From positions 1 through 33,901 of IMG/VR virus record IMGVR_UViG_3300017963_002942: DNA of 33,901 nt; one strand, 5' to 3'. The position numbers were made by a program, and so were the translations under genes. The notes under the pieces are model-generated. The model ran no database searches. It had not been told where the DNA came from and was given only the letters and a program-made list of their open reading frames with translations. This document shows, piece by piece, positions 13,763-19,729 of this stretch; position 1 is the first letter of the stretch; every line of letters starts with the position of its first letter. Origin of the DNA: a virus.

Positions 13763-13791
13763 AAACCCCAACTTACCTGGGGTTTTTTTTT
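13763..13791 (+). terminator. strong intrinsic terminator before the portal operon
   Basis: AAACCCCA (13763-13770) pairs with TGGGGTTT (13778-13785) around a 7-base loop, followed by an unbroken run of T to 13791. Just upstream is a direct repeat of ACTTGCCAA (13743-13751 and 13756-13764). It ends the cassette transcript and probably transcripts reading through from terL. Confidence 0.88.
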
Positions 13792-13801
13792 GTGTTTCCA
13801 C

Positions 13802-13830
13802 TTGACATTAAAATAATATTTTATTATATA
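13802..13830 (+). promoter_or_regulatory. promoter for the head-gene operon
   Basis: TTGACA (13802-13807), a 17-bp spacer and TATATA (13825-13830) lie just after the terminator and about 65 bases before the portal start. The position restarts transcription for the head and tail genes. Confidence 0.65.
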
Positions 13831-13894
13831 TAGTTATGATTAGATAGGTTCGTAATCAAATTCAAACAAGATCCAGGTGATCGAAAGAGATTAA

Positions 13895-15355
13895 ATGAGT
13901 TCAAATGATTTAGTTCTTCAGTCATTGAAACAATTCAAGATTGATACTACAAGTCAGCGTAACCAGGATATAGAAAAACGCCTTAATATATATCATGATA
14001 ATTATAAACAAATAATTGAAACAGAAGTAAATAACCAGTTTACAGAAGAAACCAGGGACGCCATTAAACAAATGGTTGACGATTCTTTAAATGTGTTAAA
14101 ACGGGTGATCAACGAAATTTCAGTTGTTTATCATGAAGACGCTACCAGGAAGGCTTTAATCCAAAAAACAGATGGGACACAAGAGGAAGATCAAGTTTAT
14201 AAGGATCTATTGTCAAATATCCCCACTGATCTTGTTATGGAGTTAACTAATAGATATACTAACCTCTTAAACGAATCGATCATCTATATAGTTCCCAGGA
14301 ACGGGCACATTGAATATGATATCATAACTCCAGATCAAGTACATATAAGGCAAGATGAAAAAGATCCCAGAAAAATTGAAGCCATTATGTTCACTCGTAC
14401 CTGGACAGACACCTTTGATGATATCAAAATAGAAAAGGTTTACTGGGACACTAATGGTAATCATAGAACCTATGATGAAAATGATAAATTAATCGAAGAT
14501 TTTGGTAACCCTTATATAGATCCAAATGATAAAGAAAAAACAATACTACCATTCGTAATATTTCATAAAAACTATAATCCATATACAGTTTTTGATGAAA
14601 CTAGTGGATCAGATCTTGTTTCATCTGCTATTCAAATCGGAGTTTTATCTACTTATTTGAATTATTTATTGAAGATGAATAGTTTTAAACAACTGGCCGT
14701 AATAGGAATCGAAACAAAAAATGTTCCTATGAAATATATTTTAGATCCGTCCTATCCTATCGTAATTCCAGATTCGGACGGGGATATTAAAACCGTTGAT
14801 TATGAAACGGCTTTTAATTTATTCTGGAATATTATAGTTGAAAAAATCGGAGTTATAGCAAACGCCAATGGGCTATCAATGGAAAATTTTAAATTGACAC
14901 TTTCAGCCCAGTCTGGAGTGGCTTTGAGGATCAAGAATTTAGGCCTGGAAAAAGTAATCAAAGAGCAAGTAAAACATTATAGAGTTAGTGAAAAAGAACT
15001 ATTTGAAAAAACTCGTATTATAAATAATAAACAATTCGATCAAAAAATAAATGAAGACGCTGAATTTATGATCGACTTCAAAGAACTTCAATACCCAGAA
15101 GTACCAGAAGAAATAAGAAAACAATGGATCTTTGATATAGCGATGGGATCAAAAAATATTTTACAGTATCTTATGGAAGTCAATCCAGATATTCAAGATC
15201 TGGAAAAAGCAAAAGAGGTTTTATTGGCCAATGTTGAAGTCAATGATCAAGTCAAGGCTGAAACGTCTATTGGTATTCAAGATCTGATCGACGGTGTTCT
15301 TGATTTAAAAGGTGGATCGACTTCTAATTCTGGGGGAGAATCATCGCTGATATAG
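13895..15355 (+). CDS. portal protein
   Basis: This 486-residue protein is a phage portal of the SPP1 gp6 type. Support is its size, its place after terL, and the blocks ESIIYIVPRNGHIEYDIITP, ILPFVIFHKNYNP, SDLVSSAIQIGVLSTYLNYL and LSAQSGVALRIKNLGL, which match the wing, clip and crown order of such portals. Twelve copies form the DNA gateway in the capsid vertex and dock terminase and connector. The C-terminus ends at a TAG. The -1 frame stays open across that point for a further 77 codons with no start codon of its own, so a longer form may exist (see next feature). Confidence 0.85.
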   Translation: MSSNDLVLQSLKQFKIDTTSQRNQDIEKRLNIYHDNYKQIIETEVNNQFTEETRDAIKQMVDDSLNVLKRVINEISVVYHEDATRKALIQKTDGTQEEDQVYKDLLSNIPTDLVMELTNRYTNLLNESIIYIVPRNGHIEYDIITPDQVHIRQDEKDPRKIEAIMFTRTWTDTFDDIKIEKVYWDTNGNHRTYDENDKLIEDFGNPYIDPNDKEKTILPFVIFHKNYNPYTVFDETSGSDLVSSAIQIGVLSTYLNYLLKMNSFKQLAVIGIETKNVPMKYILDPSYPIVIPDSDGDIKTVDYETAFNLFWNIIVEKIGVIANANGLSMENFKLTLSAQSGVALRIKNLGLEKVIKEQVKHYRVSEKELFEKTRIINNKQFDQKINEDAEFMIDFKELQYPEVPEEIRKQWIFDIAMGSKNILQYLMEVNPDIQDLEKAKEVLLANVEVNDQVKAETSIGIQDLIDGVLDLKGGSTSNSGGESSLI

Positions 15356-15585
15356 GTACAGTAATCAATGATCATCTTGACAATCAAGAAACTATTGAAG
15401 ATGATGTAAAAGATGAAATTGATAAGATTTTCGAGAATCTAAATATAAAAGAACTTATTGTAGATGTTGACAAAACGGCCGAAGAATTAAAAAATTTGAT
15501 AATAAGAACAGTAGTCAATAAATATTTAAGTAAGACTATCAAGGAATCAAAAAGGTTCGTAACAAATGCAATTAAGAGTGACTAA
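15328..15585 (+). CDS. start-less -1 frame extension of the portal gene
   Basis: The -1 frame relative to portal is open from 15328 to a TAA at 15583-15585. After GGGGGA (15332-15337) it reads IIADIGTVINDHLDNQETIE and then a helical charged sequence ending FVTNAIKSD. It has no ATG, GTG or TTG near its beginning. Phage-like residues, codon use like the neighbours and a 20-base overlap with the next gene mark it as coding. Explanations are programmed -1 frameshifting at TGGGGGA, a rare AUC/AUA start after the GGGGGAG, or an assembly error of one G, which would make a portal of about 563 residues. Confidence 0.55.
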   Translation, partial: FWGRIIADIGTVINDHLDNQETIEDDVKDEIDKIFENLNIKELIVDVDKTAEELKNLIIRTVVNKYLSKTIKESKRFVTNAIKSD

Positions 15586-16009
15586 AAAACCAGATCTAAA
15601 AGAACGGCTGAAAGTTATTTTACGGGGTGACTATCGGGCTTTTTTAAAGTCGGCTGGCACAATTATAACCAGAGATATTATTTCCAATATAAGACACCAG
15701 GTAGAACCAGATGGTCGATCAAGATTAAAGAAAAACGCCAAATCGACAATAGATCAAAAAAGGCGTGAGGGTGTTCCAAATGCTGAACGATCTTCTCTTA
15801 TATGGCGTGAACGATTATTGATATCCCCGTCAACTTATATAGTCAAGACTAATAAAAAACAAATGAAGATGTTCCTGGCACCAGTGAGGAAAAAAATAGG
15901 TAAAAGATTACAAGGTAAACTTGGATATATATTTTTCAAAATCGGTCCAGACGCCAGAATCCAGATCATGAAACGATGGCGTGACTTTATAAAAAGAGGG
16001 TTGAGATAA
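15566..16009 (+). CDS. phage virion morphogenesis-like (tail completion) protein
   Basis: This 147-residue basic protein has the pattern of the gpG / virion morphogenesis group: a helix with AGTIITRDIISNIRHQVEPD, then GRSRLKKNAKSTIDQKRREG, and a LIWRERLLISPSTYIV strand. Such proteins finish tails or join heads and tails. Here it sits between portal and the MuF-like protein, where minor head or completion genes are found. The match is by pattern only and is weak at the C-terminus. It shares a base with the next start (16009). Confidence 0.4.
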   Translation: MQLRVTKKPDLKERLKVILRGDYRAFLKSAGTIITRDIISNIRHQVEPDGRSRLKKNAKSTIDQKRREGVPNAERSSLIWRERLLISPSTYIVKTNKKQMKMFLAPVRKKIGKRLQGKLGYIFFKIGPDARIQIMKRWRDFIKRGLR

Positions 16010-16692
16010 TGGCCGAAATATCCTTTTTAGAAGAACTGGGTCAACTCGGAGTTTCTGTTTCTGATCGGAAAAGTATTGCTCGGGAAATGGGGATCTTTGA
16101 GGAAAATTTACAGTCTAATATTGATACATTCAAAAATAAATCTTCTCTATTAGTGGCCAATTTACGAAAGCGTGGATCAACAGATCAAGATATCATTAAT
16201 GTTCTTTTAGATGATTTTGATAATAATGGCCAATTATTCGGATCTTTAAAAAGACAAATGTTCGGTGCCAGTGTTGAAATGCTACAAAATGTCGATAATG
16301 ATATCAAATTAACAGAGTGGAAAGAACAAGGATATAGTGAAGACGAAACCTGGGTCTCTGTTTTAGTCAATACTTGTGAGGACTGTTTCCCCCGTCATTC
16401 AGTAACCAGGCCACATAATGAGTGGGTGGAAATGGGCTTACCTGGAACGGGGTGGAGTGTCTGTAAGGCCAGGTGCCAATGTCAATTAATCCCGAATAGT
16501 ATATCAGAATCAAAAGAACAATTATTGAAACCTATAAAAAGGGTACGGGGTGAAATTCTGCAGAAAGCCAGGAAATTAAAAAAGCAAGGCAAGATTAAAA
16601 ATACAAGTAATTATGTCAACTCTAAATTAAGACAACTTAATAATAAAAAAAATCCATTTAGAAAAGAAATCCTAAAAGCCAAGAGGACGTAA
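16009..16692 (+). CDS. MuF-like minor head protein
   Basis: This 227-residue protein resembles the C-terminal MuF/SPP1 gp7 domain. The segment TWVSVLVNTCEDCFPRHSVT is followed by NEWVEMGLPGTGW and VCKARCQCQLIP, giving cysteines C123, C126, C152, C156, C158 and H130 as a likely zinc site. The gene's position after portal is the standard one. Such proteins sit inside the prohead near the portal and may be ejected with DNA. The N-terminal half is helical, and the C-terminal 60 residues are lysine-rich. It is joined to the preceding and next genes by one-base overlaps. Confidence 0.65.
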   Translation: MAEISFLEELGQLGVSVSDRKSIAREMGIFEENLQSNIDTFKNKSSLLVANLRKRGSTDQDIINVLLDDFDNNGQLFGSLKRQMFGASVEMLQNVDNDIKLTEWKEQGYSEDETWVSVLVNTCEDCFPRHSVTRPHNEWVEMGLPGTGWSVCKARCQCQLIPNSISESKEQLLKPIKRVRGEILQKARKLKKQGKIKNTSNYVNSKLRQLNNKKNPFRKEILKAKRT

Positions 16693-17312
16693 TGTTTAGA
16701 AGGCCCGAAAATAAAGATGAAACGAATTATTTAAAAGACAATACAAGTGAACTTAAATTTCTGATTAATAAATATGATCGACTGTTTATTTTAGGCACTG
16801 GTACAAGTTTAATGGGAGCCAACTTATCTTTATTAAATAATGAATTGACAATAGGGATCAGTCATTCAGCCAGTCTGTTTTTACCAAATATTCTGGCGTG
16901 GGTTGATGAAAGTTTCACTCAATTTTTATATGAACAAGGATATCATGGATTTAATCATCAGTTAATGAGTAATCGAGCAATAAATAAAAATATGTATAAA
17001 GAAGATCCCGAATATAGAAAATTTATTAATTCACTTGATTATAAATTTGATCCCAGTAAATTAAAAGGAAGTTTAACAAGTGTATTTATTTTTGAGTTAT
17101 TAAAAGATTATGTCGGGGAGATTTATCTTCTCGGATTCGACTTTTATCCTGGCCATATATATAAAGAAACTTCCCCAGGTTGGGTATCAAAAAATCTTGA
17201 TAAGGCCAGAGATCAACATGAAGGGTATGATATGACTATTTATAACTGTAACAAAAATAGTAATTTAAAATGCTACCCTTTTAAAATATTAGAGGAAGTA
17301 ATCAATGGTTAA
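16692..17312 (+). CDS. DUF115 / glycosyltransferase-like Rossmann protein
   Basis: This 206-residue protein has RLFILGTGTSLMGANLSLL (about residues 29-47), a nucleotide-binding-like start with a GTGTS loop, then IGISHSASLFLPNILAWVDE, and later GSLTSVFIFELLKDYVGEIY-LLGFDFY. The 'YLLGFDF' strand and the 'GTG.SL' loop are typical of DUF115 (MptE/Maf-like) and sialyltransferase-like proteins that act on sugars or nucleotide-sugars. It is an odd gene between minor head protein and scaffold. It could modify virion proteins or the host surface. No catalytic residues can be named safely. Confidence 0.5.
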   Translation: MFRRPENKDETNYLKDNTSELKFLINKYDRLFILGTGTSLMGANLSLLNNELTIGISHSASLFLPNILAWVDESFTQFLYEQGYHGFNHQLMSNRAINKNMYKEDPEYRKFINSLDYKFDPSKLKGSLTSVFIFELLKDYVGEIYLLGFDFYPGHIYKETSPGWVSKNLDKARDQHEGYDMTIYNCNKNSNLKCYPFKILEEVING

Positions 17313-17490
17313 ATTGAGTAAGAGTAAACAAAAACAAATTATCAGAAGATATGTAACTGAATTAATTTCTAATATGAGTTTTATACAGAGATTAAAGTTC
17401 CTATTTACCAGGAATAGAAATAAAAGATTGAATTTATTATTTGAAGTTGAATTAAGACACCAAGTTTCCAAAGGTGAATTAATAAAGTAA
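17305..17490 (+). CDS. small basic protein of unknown function
   Basis: This 61-residue protein is strongly basic and helical, starting MVKLSKSKQKQIIRRYVTEL. It overlaps the end of the preceding gene by eight bases with GAGGAAG before its ATG. I recognise no family. It precedes a short structured leader for the scaffold gene. Its charge would suit contact with DNA or with the acidic scaffold, but nothing proves it. Confidence 0.5.
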   Translation: MVKLSKSKQKQIIRRYVTELISNMSFIQRLKFLFTRNRNKRLNLLFEVELRHQVSKGELIK

Positions 17491-17508
17491 CACCCACAAA
17501 ACTTTTTT

Positions 17509-17540
17509 GTTTCGCTACGGGGTAGCAAGGAGAAGAAACT
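17509..17540 (+). promoter_or_regulatory. hairpin enclosing the scaffold-gene ribosome binding site
   Basis: GCTAC (17514-17518) pairs with GTAGC (17522-17526), and the flanking GTTTC (17509-17513) can pair with GAAAC (17535-17539). The SD AAGGAGA (17527-17533) then lies inside an internal loop one base before the ATG region. This could tune scaffold yield relative to neighbours. Confidence 0.35.
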
Positions 17541-18248
17541 ATGGGAAAGGATCCCGAAAACAAACCAACAGAAGAAGAAGAAAAAAATGGTAATGGTACA
17601 GACAGTGGCAAGGAGCCAGAAAAAGATTCTAAAAAGCCACACATCTATGATACTGATGTAAAAATAGATGGTGAGTATTATGTTCCTAAAGATGTACACG
17701 AAAAGTATAAGGAAGACTTTTTAACTGTCAAGGCCAAAATGCACAAGTTGGAAAAAGAGCACCAGGCTCTTGTTGACAAAGCGAATGATGAAAAGAAGAT
17801 CGCAGAAGAAAATCAAATGAAGGAAAACAATCAGTATAAAGAACTGGTTGAACATAAAGATAAGGAAATCGCTGATCTTAAAACGAAATTTAAGAAGTCA
17901 ATTATTCGTAACGAGGTATCTTTGGAATCGGCAAAACAAAATGCAAAAGATGTCGATGACATATTGAGGTTTATTGATTTTGATGATCTTCCATTTAACG
18001 AAGATACTGGAAAAATCAATGGTATCGATACTATTATCGGAGATCTCAAAAATGACAAACCGTATTTATTCGGTACAGAGAAACCAGGTCAACCTCAACA
18101 TAAAGTGGACGATGGTAAGCCGATTATGATAGCACCCGATGAAAAATATGAAGATCTTCTAAAAGATCCAGGTCGATTAAAAAAGATCAAGGCTGATCAA
18201 CCAGATATCTTCAAAAAATTAAGGGGTGACTATCTCAAAAATCAATAA
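17541..18248 (+). CDS. capsid scaffolding protein (Gp20-like)
   Basis: This 235-residue acidic protein has a long charged, coiled-coil middle (about residues 55-130, KYKEDFLTVKAKMHKLEKEH onward), a low-complexity start rich in E, K and N, and an end with SAKQNAKDVDDILRFIDFDD and IGDLKNDKPYLFG. That ending is characteristic of phage minor structural Gp20 scaffolds, which guide capsid assembly and leave the prohead. It lies right before the capsid gene with the expected length. Confidence 0.75.
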   Translation: MGKDPENKPTEEEEKNGNGTDSGKEPEKDSKKPHIYDTDVKIDGEYYVPKDVHEKYKEDFLTVKAKMHKLEKEHQALVDKANDEKKIAEENQMKENNQYKELVEHKDKEIADLKTKFKKSIIRNEVSLESAKQNAKDVDDILRFIDFDDLPFNEDTGKINGIDTIIGDLKNDKPYLFGTEKPGQPQHKVDDGKPIMIAPDEKYEDLLKDPGRLKKIKADQPDIFKKLRGDYLKNQ

Positions 18249-18264
18249 TTGGAGGTAGTTAAAA

Positions 18265-19215
18265 TTGGCTACAAGAATAACAGATGTAATTGATCCCGAA
18301 ATTCTTTCGGACATAGTAATTCGTGGAGTAACCGATAATATCGGTAATATGCCTGGTGTTTATATGGGTGACGAGTTTTCAGAAGGTGATCCTGGTACAT
18401 ACTGGGAAGTAATTTACGGAAACAAGTTAGGCGATCTGGAAACTTATGATCCAGATACTCCATTGACAGCCCAGAAACTCACACAAGGAAAGTATGGTCA
18501 TGTAGTTGTAAGAAAGGCTGGTCTATATGGTGTTGACAAAATTGTCAAAAAAGCAGCCAAAAAGGATCCGACTGATTACTTCGGTACACAGTTGGTAGAA
18601 CTAATTACTGATACTGTAATGACTACACAGATCAATATTCTGGAGGGAGCAATTCCTTCTGGATCAAGAGTTGATAATGACGCTGTAATGGACACAGATG
18701 AAGTTAATAGTGCTAAATATGTTCTCGGTGACAAGGCAAGTAAATTAAAATGGATCGTGATGCATAGTAAGACTTTCCAGGTACTTGATAAGGCTGGAGA
18801 AATTGTTTATCAGCCGATAAATAATATTTTACCTTTGTCTAAACCTACGGATAAAATGCAAGTAATCACCAATAGCCAGATGTTAGTTGCGACTATTGGT
18901 GGACTTATTATCTGGCAAACAGACAAAATGCCTATTATTTCTGGTTCACCAGATGAATATGTTTCTTATTTACTGGGTGATCGTGCTATGGGTATGTATA
19001 ATCAAGGTTCATTAAATGTTGATTTTGATTATGATATCACAACTAAACAGCATTATATTTCACCAGACTTCGATTATCTATTGTCACTTCATGGTACTAA
19101 TTATACCGACGCACCAGACTATGATGAAACAAGCCTGGCTACTACTGGTAACTATACCACTGTATGGAATATCAAAGAAATCCCAGCCGTTCGTTTGTTA
19201 ACAAGAATAGCGTAA
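18265..19215 (+). CDS. major capsid protein (HK97-fold type)
   Basis: This 316-residue protein follows scaffold and starts with TTG at 18265, preceded by GGAGG. Its plan matches HK97-fold coat proteins of the scaffold-dependent type: an N-arm ITDVIDPEILSDIVI, a P-domain with GKYGHVVVRKAGLYGVDKIV and the long helix, then an A-domain with WIVMHSKTFQVL, MQVITNSQM and IISGSPDEYVSYLLGDRAMGM. The presence of a separate scaffold agrees. A hairpin follows its stop. Length is standard. The specific fold class is inferred from pattern and context. Confidence 0.8.
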   Translation: MATRITDVIDPEILSDIVIRGVTDNIGNMPGVYMGDEFSEGDPGTYWEVIYGNKLGDLETYDPDTPLTAQKLTQGKYGHVVVRKAGLYGVDKIVKKAAKKDPTDYFGTQLVELITDTVMTTQINILEGAIPSGSRVDNDAVMDTDEVNSAKYVLGDKASKLKWIVMHSKTFQVLDKAGEIVYQPINNILPLSKPTDKMQVITNSQMLVATIGGLIIWQTDKMPIISGSPDEYVSYLLGDRAMGMYNQGSLNVDFDYDITTKQHYISPDFDYLLSLHGTNYTDAPDYDETSLATTGNYTTVWNIKEIPAVRLLTRIA

Positions 19216-19230
19216 CAGTAAAATAAAAAG

Positions 19231-19270
19231 GTGGGGGTCTTCGGATCCCCACTAATTCGGAGGACGAATT
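19231..19270 (+). promoter_or_regulatory. UUCG-capped hairpin followed by a hairpin displaying the ribosome binding site
   Basis: GTGGGGGTC (19231-19239) pairs with GATCCCCAC (19244-19252) around a TTCG tetraloop, a very stable fold. Directly after, AATTCG (19254-19259) pairs with CGAATT (19265-19270) around the loop GAGGA, which is the SD for the ATG at 19273. There is no T run, so termination is unlikely. The first hairpin may protect the abundant capsid mRNA from decay, like the UUCG hairpins of T4 mRNAs. Confidence 0.6.
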
Positions 19271-19272
19271 TA

Positions 19273-19518
19273 ATGTCAATGTTTATAGGAAATAATTTAA
19301 AAAGATCCAAAGGTGAAAAGAAACAAATAAAAGGAAATCCTGGATCATTCAATAATGATCAACCAAAAAAATCCCCGTCAAAAATGAATAAATATGAACT
19401 TGTAACACTGGCCAAAGGACTGGGCTTATCTTTAGATCCTAAAATGGAAAGGAAAGTTATGTTAAAAGCAATTAAAGATCAACAGAAAAAATTAAAAAAG
19501 GAAGGACGAAATGGATAG
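19273..19518 (+). CDS. small protein with HeH/Rho-N-like motif
   Basis: This 81-residue protein has a disordered lysine-rich start and a C-terminal motif NKYELVTLAKGLGLSLDPKM followed by ERKVMLKAI (about residues 37-66). The pattern 'k.eLv.lAk.lGl.ldpk..k..llkai' is the HeH/LEM or Rho-N-like helix-extended loop-helix fold found in small phage head proteins. I chose the ATG at 19273 over a GTG at 19231 that lies in the hairpin. It overlaps the next gene by eight bases. The likely role is in the head or connector, unproven. Confidence 0.6.
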   Translation: MSMFIGNNLKRSKGEKKQIKGNPGSFNNDQPKKSPSKMNKYELVTLAKGLGLSLDPKMERKVMLKAIKDQQKKLKKEGRNG

Positions 19519-19729
19519 TGAAAAAGATCTAAAAGAAGAACTTAAAATAGAGGATAATAAAAAAGAGGAAAAAGTAACTAATGAAGTTAATAAAACTGTA
19601 AAGAAACAAGGAAATAAAAAGGCGATTAAAACCTTGACTGATCAATTAGTCAAAGCCGTTAAATTCGGTGATCAAGATAGGGCGTCAAAATTAAAGAAAT
19701 CTATTCTTAATTTAAAAGGATCTAAATAA
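19511..19729 (+). CDS. small highly charged protein
   Basis: This 72-residue protein has an acidic first half (DSEKDLKEELKIEDNKKEEK) and a basic helical second half (KAIKTLTDQLVKAVKFGDQD, then RASKLKKSILNLK). It has no known family. It is linked by overlap to both neighbours and shares TAATG with the fibre gene. Its place after capsid and HeH-like genes suggests a small capsid-associated protein, but nothing in the sequence confirms this. Confidence 0.5.
   Translation: MDSEKDLKEELKIEDNKKEEKVTNEVNKTVKKQGNKKAIKTLTDQLVKAVKFGDQDRASKLKKSILNLKGSK

Noticed and set aside
13743-13764. Direct repeat ACTTGCCAA as an iteron or cos-like site
   Set aside because: Only two copies 13 bases apart, touching a terminator stem. 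This is too few for an iteron array and has no symmetric cos feature.
17289-17699. Minus-strand hydrophobic open frame of 136 codons
   Set aside because: Its apparent membrane segments are the complement of lysine- and glutamate-rich scaffold codons. It has no RBS and overlaps three supported genes.
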